Origin: JAIBJN01 sp963847985
GTDB lineage: Bacteria; Actinomycetota; Thermoleophilia; Gaiellales; Gaiellaceae
Reading direction: 5' to 3'
NCBI GenBank assembly: GCA_963847985.1
Contig: CAWKBS010000005.1
Coordinates: 62,001 to 126,000 of the forward strand
Length of the DNA stretch: 64,000 bases
Numbering within the stretch: position 1 is the first letter of the stretch; each line of letters starts with the position of its first letter. Shown here piece by piece: positions 1 to 7,469 of this stretch. The position numbers and the translations under genes are program-made. The notes under the pieces are model-generated. The model ran no database searches. It worked only from the letters and a program-made list of their open reading frames with translations, and was not told the DNA's origin.

Positions 1-1
1 C

Positions 2-1180
2 GAGCTCATCACCGGCGATCTCAACCTTTCGCGCCAGCTCCGCGAGGTCCAGGTCGAGGACGTGCTCGGACGTGAGGCCGTGGAGCTCGACATCCCCTCC
101 ATCGCCTCGTACATCACCGGCTCGACCGTGCTCGTCACGGGTGCCGGCGGCTCGATCGGCTCCGAGCTCTGCCGCCAGGTCGCCGCCCTGGGCGCCGAGG
201 AGATCGTGCTCGTGGACCACTCCGAGAACGCCCTCGTCCAGATCGAGCACGAGCTCCAGCACGAGCGGCGCTACATCTCGATCGTTCCGGCGCTCGCAGA
301 CGTCAAGGACCAGGCCAAGATGCGCAGGCTGCTCGAACGTCACGCGCCCGGGGTCGTCTTCCACGCCGCTGCGTACAAGCACGTTCCCTTGATGGAGGCG
401 AACCCGGTCGAGTCGGTCCGGAACAACGTGCTCGGGACGAAGGTGCTCGCCGAGCTGGCGGCCGAGCACGGTGTCAAGCAGTTCGTGCTCGTCTCGACCG
501 ACAAGGCAGTCCGGCCGAAGAACGTCCTCGGCCAGACGAAGGCGCTCTGCGAATGGATCGTCGAGGCGGCGGCCGCGCGCGACGGCAACGGCACCAGCTT
601 CATCTCCGTCCGCTTCGGCAACGTGCTCGGCTCCTCCGGCAGCGTCATCCCGCTCTTCCGGCGCCAGATCGCGCGCGGCGGCCCGGTCACCATCACGCAT
701 CCGGAGATGGAGCGCTACTTCATGACGATTCCGGAGGCCGTTCAGCTCATCGTGCAGGCAGGCGCGCTCGGACAGAGCGGCGACGTGTTCGTCCTCGACA
801 TGGGCGAGCCGGTGAAGATCGTCGACCTCGCCCACAACATGATTCGCCTCTCCGGCAAGGAGCCGGACCGAGACGTCGCCGTCGAGTTCATCGGCGTCAG
901 GCCCGGCGAGAAGCTCAAGGAGGACCTCTGGGGTCAGGGTGAGAGCTCGGCGACGACCTCGCACCCGAAGATCCTCCGTGCCGCGTCCGACCCGATCGAT
1001 CCGTCCTGGCTGGACGACGAGGTGGCGGAGCTGGAGCGCCTCGTCGACGCCGGGGAGACCGTGCAGGTCGTCGCCCGGCTGGGCGAGATGCTCGGCGGCC
1101 CCCGCCGGCTCGACCGCAAGGTGGCCGCGGCCGAGGCCAAGGCCCCGACCGCAGCCGCGACGCCTCCTACAGCTTCCTGA
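2..1180 (+). CDS. NAD-dependent nucleoside-diphosphate-sugar 4,6-dehydratase, CapD/FlaA1/WbpM type (5' end outside window)
   Basis: The frame is open from base 2, so the start lies upstream. The first visible residues (RQLREVQVEDVLGR) match the linker that precedes the dehydratase domain in the long membrane-bound family members, so this is probably a long form whose transmembrane half is cut off. The Rossmann motif TGAGGSIGSE begins near visible residue 45, and STDKA near 165. The usual catalytic Tyr or Met before the Lys is Leu here (NVLGQTK). Family members convert UDP-GlcNAc-type sugars to 4-keto-6-deoxy intermediates for surface glycans. The Ala/Pro-rich tail (last ~25 residues) is low complexity. 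It converges on the DUF354 gene. Family assignment is firm; the substrate is not. Confidence 0.9.
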   Translation, partial: ELITGDLNLSRQLREVQVEDVLGREAVELDIPSIASYITGSTVLVTGAGGSIGSELCRQVAALGAEEIVLVDHSENALVQIEHELQHERRYISIVPALADVKDQAKMRRLLERHAPGVVFHAAAYKHVPLMEANPVESVRNNVLGTKVLAELAAEHGVKQFVLVSTDKAVRPKNVLGQTKALCEWIVEAAAARDGNGTSFISVRFGNVLGSSGSVIPLFRRQIARGGPVTITHPEMERYFMTIPEAVQLIVQAGALGQSGDVFVLDMGEPVKIVDLAHNMIRLSGKEPDRDVAVEFIGVRPGEKLKEDLWGQGESSATTSHPKILRAASDPIDPSWLDDEVAELERLVDAGETVQVVARLGEMLGGPRRLDRKVAAAEAKAPTAAATPPTAS

Positions 1181-1231
1181 TCGCCACCAGCGACGGCGAC
1201 GGCTTACCGGGCGTGCCGGTGTCGGCCGTGC

Positions 1232-1249
1232 GGTTGCCCTCCGGCAACC
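1232..1249. terminator. Hairpin between convergent genes
   Basis: A perfect 7-bp inverted repeat (GGTTGCC, loop CTCC, GGCAACC) lies in the 75-bp gap between the convergent dehydratase and DUF354 genes. There is no T-run. A shared bidirectional terminator is a reasonable reading, but this is only a structural inference. Confidence 0.4.
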
Positions 1250-1255
1250 AGACGG

Positions 1256-2263
1256 CTAGACCCGGGGCAGGAGCAGGTCGAGGAAGAGCTGCGGATCGCG
1301 GCGTACCCGCTGTCCATCCGGAGCTGCACGCTTGGCGAGCTCGAGCTCCTCGGGGTCGCTCAGCCGGCGTAGGCGGCCGTCGGCGAGGAGCGCTTCGTCG
1401 ACGGCGCCGAGCCGGCCGCCGAACGTCGTGTAGACGGGGACCCCGAGGGCCGCCGCCTCGCGGTTCATCGTCCCTCCGGCAGAGACGACCAGGTCCGACT
1501 GCGCGATCAGGCTCTGGGCGTCGACCGCGTGCTCCGGGACGACGAGCGACCGGAGCTGGCGGGCCGCGACCTCCGCCCGCTGCTCCGCCGTCCGCGCCAG
1601 CACCACCGCCTGGACCGACTCGTCCCGGCCGAGCCGCTCGAGCAGGCCGGGGAACAGCGGGCTCGGATTGCGGTGGTAGAGCGCGTAGTCGGACGGCGTC
1701 CGCACGACGACGAGCACGCGGTCGCGGTCGAGGCCGAGCGTGTCGAGCACGGTGGGGTCGGGCTCGAAATCCGAGAGGTAGTACTCCTCCTTCAGCCCCG
1801 GGTACCGGTGCAGCTTCGGAGGGCGGACGCCGTAGCGCGAAAGCCGCTCGGGCGGGATCGCCTCTGGCACGAGCACGACCTTTGCCGCCCTGCAGCCGAG
1901 CTGATGCTGCACGGTGGCGTACTCGTAGTCGAACGTCGTCCCGCTGGGGATGCGAAGGGCTCTCGCCGCCATGGTCAGGTGGTGCGAGGCGTGCGCGAGC
2001 GCCACGTCGAACTGCCGGTGCCGGGCCCAGCGCACGAGCGCGCCGAGTCGCGTGACCATGGTCGCCGTCTTCGCGGCCCGCGAGCGCCCGCCGTGCGTGC
2101 CGACGACGGTCGCGTCCATGCCGTGCAGCCGAAGCAGCTCGACGTTCTGGCTGAACTCCCGCGTCGTGATCTCGACCTCGGCGCCGCGCTCGCGCAGCAC
2201 CTCGACGAGCGGCCGGAAGACGAGGACGTGCGCCGGCCCGGTGATGTCGATCCAGACTCGCAT
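1256..2263 (-). CDS. DUF354-family glycosyltransferase-like protein
   Basis: The 335-residue product begins MRVWIDITGPAHVLVFRPLV, the typical N-terminus of the DUF354 family, which has a UDP-GlcNAc 2-epimerase/GT-B-like fold and no settled reaction. The motif SAGGTMNREAAALGVP near residue 262 resembles the nucleotide-sugar binding loop of that fold. It stands alone on the minus strand, convergent with the upstream dehydratase and divergent from the LysR gene. A TAGACT hexamer lies 9 bases before the ATG, so the mRNA may be nearly leaderless. A role in surface polysaccharide synthesis is inferred from family and context. Confidence 0.8.
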   Translation of the reverse strand: MRVWIDITGPAHVLVFRPLVEVLRERGAEVEITTREFSQNVELLRLHGMDATVVGTHGGRSRAAKTATMVTRLGALVRWARHRQFDVALAHASHHLTMAARALRIPSGTTFDYEYATVQHQLGCRAAKVVLVPEAIPPERLSRYGVRPPKLHRYPGLKEEYYLSDFEPDPTVLDTLGLDRDRVLVVVRTPSDYALYHRNPSPLFPGLLERLGRDESVQAVVLARTAEQRAEVAARQLRSLVVPEHAVDAQSLIAQSDLVVSAGGTMNREAAALGVPVYTTFGGRLGAVDEALLADGRLRRLSDPEELELAKRAAPDGQRVRRDPQLFLDLLLPRV

Positions 2264-2325
2264 CGGCCTCGGAGTCTAAGCCGCTCGCCTGCCAGGCCGC
2301 GGTCGCAGCACGGATCGACTCAGGT

Positions 2326-2340
2326 ATAAGTCATGCTTAT
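2326..2340. promoter_or_regulatory. Perfect LysR-type dyad over the lysR start
   Basis: ATAAG-TCATG-CTTAT is a perfect 5-bp inverted repeat with a 5-base spacer and fits the T-N11-A rule for LysR-type operators. It covers both possible start codons of the LysR gene. Autoregulation is inferred. Confidence 0.5.
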
Positions 2341-3232
2341 GGACACGCGCCAGCTCGCCGCCTTCTGCGCCGTGGTCGACCGCAAGAGCTTCTCGCAGGC
2401 GGCCGAGCGGCTCGGCGTGACCCAGCCGGCGGTCAGCCTCCAGGTCCGCGCTCTCGAGGAGCGGCTGGGGCAGCAGCTCTTCGACCGCTCGGGCCGCCGG
2501 GTCGAGCCGACCGAGGCGGGCCGGCGGCTCTACCGGAACGCGCAGCGGATGCTCCAGCTCGAGGAGCACATGCTGGAGGACGTGGCCGTCGCGGACGGTG
2601 GCCGGCTCACGGGGACACTCGCGCTCGGGGCGTCCACCGGCCCGGGTGCGCATCTGGTGCCGCTCCTCCTCTGCGAGTTCCAGCGCGAGCATCCCGACCT
2701 GCGGGTCGCGCTCTCCATCTGGGACACCCACGCAGTGATCGAGCGCGTCGCGGACCGTGAGGTCGAGCTCGGCGTTGTCGGGGCGCTGCGGCGCAACCGC
2801 TCCCTCGTCTTCGAGCCGCTGGCGCGGGACGAGATCGTGCTCGCGGTGCCTCCGGGCCACCCGGCCGCCGGTGGCGAGCTGCCGGTCGAGGACCTCCGCG
2901 CCGAGACGCTGGTGGTGATGCAGGAGGGCGCGGGCGTCCGCCAGGTGGTCGAGGAGGAACTGCGTCGCGCCGGCCTTCGGCTCCGCAGCCTCGAGCCGAA
3001 GCTCGAGCTTGGGCTACAGGAGTCCGTGAAGAGCGCCGTCGCGGCCGGCTACGGCGTGGCGTTCATCTCCCGGACGGCGATCGAGGGCGAGCTGGCGGCG
3101 GGCACGCTCGCGTTCGCCCGCGTGGCCGGGCTCGACCCGTCGCGCCAGCTCTACGTCGTGCGTGCCAAGGGCCGCCCGCCCACGCGCGCGGCCGAGGCGT
3201 TCCTCGAGTTCGCCCGGGAGCGCGCCGCGTGA
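2333..3232 (+). CDS. LysR-family transcriptional regulator
   Basis: The product has the N-terminal winged helix-turn-helix of LysR proteins (DTRQLAAFCAVVDRKSFSQA, then AERLGVTQPAVSLQVRALEE) and a C-terminal substrate-binding domain from about residue 95. The first ATG (2333) gives 299 residues. The ATG at 2339 (MDTRQLAAF) fits the family N-terminus better, and both lie inside a dyad. The stop overlaps the GTG of the alcohol dehydrogenase (GTGA), so the two are cotranscribed. The ligand is unknown. A degenerate copy of its dyad lies before the sulfur operon at 7.4 kb, so that operon is a possible target. Confidence 0.92.
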   Translation: MLMDTRQLAAFCAVVDRKSFSQAAERLGVTQPAVSLQVRALEERLGQQLFDRSGRRVEPTEAGRRLYRNAQRMLQLEEHMLEDVAVADGGRLTGTLALGASTGPGAHLVPLLLCEFQREHPDLRVALSIWDTHAVIERVADREVELGVVGALRRNRSLVFEPLARDEIVLAVPPGHPAAGGELPVEDLRAETLVVMQEGAGVRQVVEEELRRAGLRLRSLEPKLELGLQESVKSAVAAGYGVAFISRTAIEGELAAGTLAFARVAGLDPSRQLYVVRAKGRPPTRAAEAFLEFARERAA

Positions 3233-4206
3233 TCGTCCGTTGGGGCCTCGGCGCGTACGCGGAGGTGCTCGCCGAGCTCGGGATCGAGCGGCCGCTCGTG
3301 ATCACGACGCGCCGCTGGGACGGCGTCCAGCTTCCGGCTGCCGCGCGCTACGCCGGCTGTCGTCAGCACGTCCCGCGAGACACCGTCGACGAGGCGATCG
3401 CGGCGACAGCGGGCGCCGACGGGCTCGTCGCGCTCGGCGGAGGCAGCGCGATCGACACGGCTAAGGCCGTGAGCGCCGAGACCGCGCTCCCGGTCGTCTC
3501 GATCCCGACGACGTACTCGGGAGCCGAGTGGACGTCCGGGTTCGGGGTGCGGGACGAGGCGCGTGGGCTCAAGGTCAGCGGCGGGGGCGCGCACGTGGAG
3601 GGGATCGTCTACGAGCCGGAGCTGACGCTCGGCCTCCCGGCGGGGGAGTCCGGAGGGACGGCGCTGAACGCGCTCGCTCACTGCGCCGAGGCCCTCTATG
3701 TCACGGGACGGAACCCCGAGGCCGACCGGGAGGCTCTCGCCGGCGCCCGGCTGATCGCCGGCGCCTTGCCCCGTGTGCTCGCCGACGGCCGCGACCCCGA
3801 GGCACGCCGCGAGCTGTTTGAGGGGGCCATGCACGCGGGCGCCGCCCTCGCCGGGGCGGGTCTCGGGCTGGGGCACGCGATGGCGCAGGCCCTCGGCGGC
3901 CGCTACGGCATCTCCCACGGTGCCCTCAATGCCGTCGTCCTGCCGCCGGCACTGCGCTTCAACGAGCCGGTTGCGGGCGAGGCGATCGCCCGCTTCGGCG
4001 AGGCGATCGGAAATGCTGCCGACCCGCCCGAAAAGGTGGAGGAGCTGGCGCGCCTGGCCGGGTTCGAGCGGTTGCGCGACCTCGGCGTGCCCGAGCCCGA
4101 GCTGCCGCTCGTCGCCGAGGCGGCGGTCGAGCGCACCGGCGCCAAGACGAACCCGCGCCCGGCCTCGCCGGCCGAGGTCGCCGACCTCCTGCGCTCGGTC
4201 TGGTAG
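3229..4206 (+). CDS. Iron-type alcohol dehydrogenase / maleylacetate reductase-like
   Basis: The product (325 residues) shows the NAD(P)-binding motif GGGSAIDTAKA near residue 70, PTTYSGAEWT near 91, and the metal-site region NALAHCAEALY and GLGHAMAQAL. These match the group III iron-dependent dehydrogenase superfamily, closest in layout to maleylacetate reductases, though slightly short. It overlaps the LysR gene by 4 bases. LysR-maleylacetate reductase pairs often occur in aromatic catabolism, but no ring-cleavage gene is nearby, so the substrate is open. Fold confidence is high and substrate confidence is low. Confidence 0.8.
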   Translation: MIVRWGLGAYAEVLAELGIERPLVITTRRWDGVQLPAAARYAGCRQHVPRDTVDEAIAATAGADGLVALGGGSAIDTAKAVSAETALPVVSIPTTYSGAEWTSGFGVRDEARGLKVSGGGAHVEGIVYEPELTLGLPAGESGGTALNALAHCAEALYVTGRNPEADREALAGARLIAGALPRVLADGRDPEARRELFEGAMHAGAALAGAGLGLGHAMAQALGGRYGISHGALNAVVLPPALRFNEPVAGEAIARFGEAIGNAADPPEKVEELARLAGFERLRDLGVPEPELPLVAEAAVERTGAKTNPRPASPAEVADLLRSVW

Positions 4207-4216
4207 GAATTCGCAC

Positions 4217-4864
4217 GTGGCCGAGGACTGGCGCATCACTATCGACTTCGACGACGAGGCGGACGGCACGCAGCTCGTCGAGTGGCTGGCCGCCCGCCGG
4301 TTCGAGTCGGAGGAGCGCGACAGCTTCGGCGACCGGGTGGCCGTGAGCAGAGACGGCCCGCGGGTCTTTCTCTATGCGGACACGGAGGAGCGGGCGCGCG
4401 ACGCCGACGGCATCGTGCGGGCGCTCCTGTCCTCCGAGGGCCGGCAGGCCCGGGTTGCGTTCGAGCGCTGGCACCCGGTCGAGCAGGACTGGAAGGACGC
4501 TTCGATCCCGCTTCCCCGCACGGACGAGGAGATCGGGGTCGAGCGCGCGCGGCAGCAGGAGCGCGAGGCGGCCGAGTCGCTCGCCAGCGGCGAGGCCGAA
4601 TGGGAGGTGCGCGTCTCGCTTCCCAGCCGCGAGGCGACGGACGAGCTCGCCGACCGGCTCGAGAGCGAGGGCAACCCGGTCACGCGCCGAGCCACGTTCC
4701 TCCTCGTCGGGGCCGTGAACGAGGACGAGGCGACCGCGCTCGCCGAGCGGCTTCGCACCGAGGCGCCGGAAGGCGCAACCGTCGAGGTGGAGCCCGGCGG
4801 CGCCATGGTCTGGGAGGTCAGCCCGAAGAACCCGTTCGCCGTGTTCGGCGGACTGGGAGGCTGA
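4217..4864 (+). CDS. Conserved hypothetical protein with two alpha/beta repeats
   Basis: The GTG at 4217 gives 215 residues and lies 10 bases after the dehydrogenase stop. I do not recognise the family. The protein seems to be two similar halves: a first block from DWRITIDF to about residue 95 and a second from EWEVRVSL (about residue 133) to VWEVSPKN, joined by a charged helix rich in Glu, Arg and Gln. Each half alternates beta strand and helix like small regulatory ferredoxin-like folds. It is acidic, with no signal peptide or membrane segment, so it is probably cytosolic. The C-terminus FAVFGGLGG is hydrophobic and glycine-rich. Confidence 0.75.
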   Translation: MAEDWRITIDFDDEADGTQLVEWLAARRFESEERDSFGDRVAVSRDGPRVFLYADTEERARDADGIVRALLSSEGRQARVAFERWHPVEQDWKDASIPLPRTDEEIGVERARQQEREAAESLASGEAEWEVRVSLPSREATDELADRLESEGNPVTRRATFLLVGAVNEDEATALAERLRTEAPEGATVEVEPGGAMVWEVSPKNPFAVFGGLGG

Positions 4865-4925
4865 CAACGTCGCTCCGGTCGGGTACCCTGGACCCGTCCG
4901 GCCCGGCGACGAAAGGAGGATGACG

Positions 4926-4979
4926 ATGGAAAGTGTCAGTCCGTCCTTGTCCTCCCGCGGTCCCGACGGCTTCCTCTAG
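4926..4979 (+). CDS. Possible 17-residue leader peptide upstream of rsgA
   Basis: The sequence AAAGGAGG (4912-4919) is the strongest Shine-Dalgarno I noticed in this part of the window and lies 6 bases before an ATG. It opens a 17-codon frame encoding MESVSPSLSSRGPDGFL, with a TAG stop. A second in-frame ATG at 4920 overlaps the Shine-Dalgarno region. The 195-bp gap before rsgA is otherwise empty. The peptide could be a regulatory leader or a small protein. I know of no family for it; the evidence is the ribosome-binding site and its isolation. Confidence 0.4.
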   Translation: MESVSPSLSSRGPDGFL

Positions 4980-5059
4980 GGCAGCCGAGCCTCCGTCACA
5001 GACGCTCGAGACCGCGTGACACCGCGTTCTCAGCCCCTGGACTGCAAAGGAGCCTCAGC

Positions 5060-6118
5060 TTGTTCGAGTTGACCGCGCTCGGGTGGAGCCCGAGTCGAAG
5101 CACAGAGTTCGAGCCGTATGCCGCCGAGGGTCTCGCGGCCGCCCGCGTGGCCGCGCAGCACCGCGGCGGGTACGTCGTCTACACCGAGGGCGGGGAGCGC
5201 CCGGCCGAGGTTTCCGGCCGCCTCCGTCACGAAGCTGTATCTACCAGCGACTTCCCCGCCGTCGGCGACTGGGTCGCGGTCGACGACTCGTCCGAGGCCG
5301 GCGCAGCGACGATCCACGCCGTGCTCGAGCGGGCGACAGCGTTCTCGCGCAAGGCGGCCGGCGTGGAGGCCGTCGAGCAGGTCGTGGCCGCGAACGTCGA
5401 CGTGGTCTTCCTCGTCAGCGCGTTCGGGGACGAGCTCAACGTGCGCCGAATCGAGCGCTACCTCGCGTCGGGCTGGGAGAGCGGCGCGGAGCCCGTGATC
5501 GTGCTCAACAAGAGCGACCTCTCGGTGGATCTGCCTGCCGAGGTGGCCGAGGTCGACGCCGTCGCCTTCGGCGTGCCCGTGCACGTCGTCAGCTGCCTCG
5601 CCGGCGACGGGCTCGACGAGCTGAAGGCGTATCTGACCGGCAACCGGACCGTTGCCCTGCTCGGCTCGTCGGGCGTCGGCAAGTCCTCGCTCCTGAACCA
5701 GCTCGTCGGCTGGGACCGCCAGGAGGTCCAGGGCATCCGTGCCGACGGGCGCGGGCGCCACACGACCACCTTCCGCGAGCTCGTGCTGTTGCCGGAGGGA
5801 GGCCTGGTCCTCGACACTCCGGGGATGCGCGAGCTGGCGCTCTGGGACGCCGGCACGGGCGTCGAGGACGCGTTCGCCGACGTCACGGATCTCGCGGCCG
5901 CCTGCCGCTTCGCCGACTGCGCGCACGAGACCGAGCCGGGCTGCGCGGTGCAGGCGGCTCTCGCCGACGGCAGCCTGGCCGAAGAACGGCTGGAGAGCTA
6001 CCGGAAGCTCCAGGGGGAGCTCCGCCATCTCGAGCTGAAGACCGACCCGCGGGCCCTGGCCGAGGCGCGCCGCGCGCGCCGTCGCTTCGCCCGCTCGTTG
6101 AGGAAGCCCTCCTTCTGA
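5060..6118 (+). CDS. rsgA: Small ribosomal subunit biogenesis GTPase RsgA
   Basis: RsgA (YjeQ) is a circularly permuted GTPase that helps the 30S subunit mature. The order seen is an N-terminal OB-fold region, NKSD near residue 150, the P-loop GSSGVGKSSLLN near 201, HTTTFRE, DTPGMREL near 251, and a zinc site (CRFADCAHETEPGC) from about 281. All parts are present, and 352 residues is normal. The TTG start at 5060 is chosen because AAAGGAG stands 7 bases upstream. A possible leader peptide precedes it, and the MFS exporter follows 6 bases after its stop. Confidence 0.95.
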   Translation: MFELTALGWSPSRSTEFEPYAAEGLAAARVAAQHRGGYVVYTEGGERPAEVSGRLRHEAVSTSDFPAVGDWVAVDDSSEAGAATIHAVLERATAFSRKAAGVEAVEQVVAANVDVVFLVSAFGDELNVRRIERYLASGWESGAEPVIVLNKSDLSVDLPAEVAEVDAVAFGVPVHVVSCLAGDGLDELKAYLTGNRTVALLGSSGVGKSSLLNQLVGWDRQEVQGIRADGRGRHTTTFRELVLLPEGGLVLDTPGMRELALWDAGTGVEDAFADVTDLAAACRFADCAHETEPGCAVQAALADGSLAEERLESYRKLQGELRHLELKTDPRALAEARRARRRFARSLRKPSF

Positions 6119-6124
6119 CCTGTC

Positions 6125-7420
6125 ATGGAATTCGGCCCGACGCCCGAGATCGACACCGGTCGCCTGTCCCGCGTGGGCATCCTCCGCCCGCTCAGGATCA
6201 GGGACTTCGCCCTGCTCTGGGCCGGGGCGACCGTGTCGCTCGCCGGCGACGGCGTGTACGTGGTCGCGCTTGCGTGGCAGGTCTACTCGCTCTCGGACTC
6301 GCCCACGGCGCTCTCGCTCGTCGGCGTCGCCTGGACTCTCCCGGTCGGCCTCTTCGTCCTGATTGGCGGCGTCGTCTCGGACCGCTTCGAGCGGCGGCGG
6401 ATCATGATCGCCGCCGACCTCATCCGCGCCGCCGCCGCGGCGACGATCGGCGTCCTCTCGCTGACCGGTGCGATCGAGCTCTGGCACCTGATCGCCCTCG
6501 CCGCCGTCTTCGGCACGGGGGAGGCGTTCTTCGGGCCCGCGTTCATGTCGATCGTGCCGCAGATCGTCCCGCGGCACCTGCTGCTCCAGGCGAACTCCCT
6601 CGACCAGTTCATCCGGCCGTTCGCCTTCCTGCTGGTCGGGCCGGCGCTCGGCGGCTGGCTCGTGGCTGCGCTCGGGCCCGGCGAGGCGTTCGTGCTCGAC
6701 GCGTGCACCTTCATCGTCTCCGCTCTCACGATCTTCTTCATCAGGCACCGCAGCGCGGGCCGCGAGGAGGCGGAGCGCGGCACCTCGATGCTTCGCGAGC
6801 TGCGTGAGGGCTTCGCGTTCGTGCGCGCCCACGCGTGGCTGTGGGCGACCCTCCTCGCGGCGGCGATCTTCCTGCTCGCCTACTGGGGGCCGATCGAGGT
6901 GCTGGTTCCGTACCGGGTGCGGAACGATCTGGGCGGAAGCGCCGGCGACTTCGGCCTCGTGCTCGCGTGCGGCGGCGTCGGCTCGATCCTCGCTGCGCTC
7001 GTCCTCGGCCAGCGCGGCCTGCCGCGGCGCCACATCACCTTCATGTACTCGGCGTGGACGCTGGGATCGCTCGCGCTGGTCGGCTTCGGGCTCGCCGGCG
7101 CCGTCTGGCAGCTCCAGGCGATCAGCCTGCTCGAGGGCGCGCTCTTCACGGCCGGCTTGGTCGTCTGGGGGACGCTGCTGCAGACGCTCGTACCGGGCGA
7201 GCTCCTCGGCCGGGTGACGAGCCTCGACTGGTTCGTGTCCACGAGCCTCGTGCCGATCTCGTTCGCCCTGACGGGCCCGGTCTCGCACGCGCTCGGCGCC
7301 GAGACGACCCTGGTCGTCGCGGGGCTCGTCGCCGCGCTGGCCACGATCGCGTTCCTCTTCGTGCCCGGGGTGCGGGACACGGAGCGGAACGGCAGCCTGC
7401 TCGCCTCCGCAAATCCATAA
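6125..7420 (+). CDS. MFS-family efflux transporter
   Basis: The 431-residue product is hydrophobic, with about 12 predicted membrane segments. It begins with a short cytosolic stretch and LRPLRIRDFALLWAGATVSLAGDGV, typical of the EntS/MFS_3 exporters (macrolide and enterobactin efflux type). The loop GGVVSDRFERRRIMI after the second segment matches the MFS loop 2-3 motif. It lies 6 bases after rsgA, so the two probably share a transcript. Its TAA stop falls inside a LysR-type dyad that precedes the sulfur operon. The substrate cannot be told. Confidence 0.85.
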   Translation: MEFGPTPEIDTGRLSRVGILRPLRIRDFALLWAGATVSLAGDGVYVVALAWQVYSLSDSPTALSLVGVAWTLPVGLFVLIGGVVSDRFERRRIMIAADLIRAAAAATIGVLSLTGAIELWHLIALAAVFGTGEAFFGPAFMSIVPQIVPRHLLLQANSLDQFIRPFAFLLVGPALGGWLVAALGPGEAFVLDACTFIVSALTIFFIRHRSAGREEAERGTSMLRELREGFAFVRAHAWLWATLLAAAIFLLAYWGPIEVLVPYRVRNDLGGSAGDFGLVLACGGVGSILAALVLGQRGLPRRHITFMYSAWTLGSLALVGFGLAGAVWQLQAISLLEGALFTAGLVVWGTLLQTLVPGELLGRVTSLDWFVSTSLVPISFALTGPVSHALGAETTLVVAGLVAALATIAFLFVPGVRDTERNGSLLASANP

Positions 7421-7431
7421 GCAATGGCTAT
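7417..7431. promoter_or_regulatory. Imperfect LysR-type dyad upstream of the sulfur operon
   Basis: ATAAG-CAATG-GCTAT keeps the left half of the perfect dyad at 2326-2340 and the T-N11-A spacing, but the right half differs at two positions. Its centre lies about 43 bases before the likely transcription start, a usual place for an activator. Binding by the LysR encoded at 2333 is inference. Confidence 0.4.
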
Positions 7432-7446
7432 GTGTGGGATTAGGAG

Positions 7447-7469
7447 TGCGGTGGTATAGTCCCACCGCA
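7447..7469 (+). promoter_or_regulatory. Promoter -10 inside an 8-bp inverted repeat (operator-like)
   Basis: TGCGGTGG (7447-7454) and CCACCGCA (7462-7469) form a perfect 8-bp inverted repeat. The 7-base centre contains TATAGT (7455-7460), a good -10 hexamer. The right arm ends on the A of the ATG, so the mRNA would be leaderless or nearly so, and a repressor bound here would cover -10, start site and start codon. No ribosome-binding site is well placed. I cannot name the regulator. Confidence 0.5.

Noticed and set aside
2333..4206. A chloroaromatic degradation operon (LysR plus maleylacetate reductase)
   Set aside because: No dioxygenase, cycloisomerase or dienelactone hydrolase gene is present, so the pair alone does not show that pathway.
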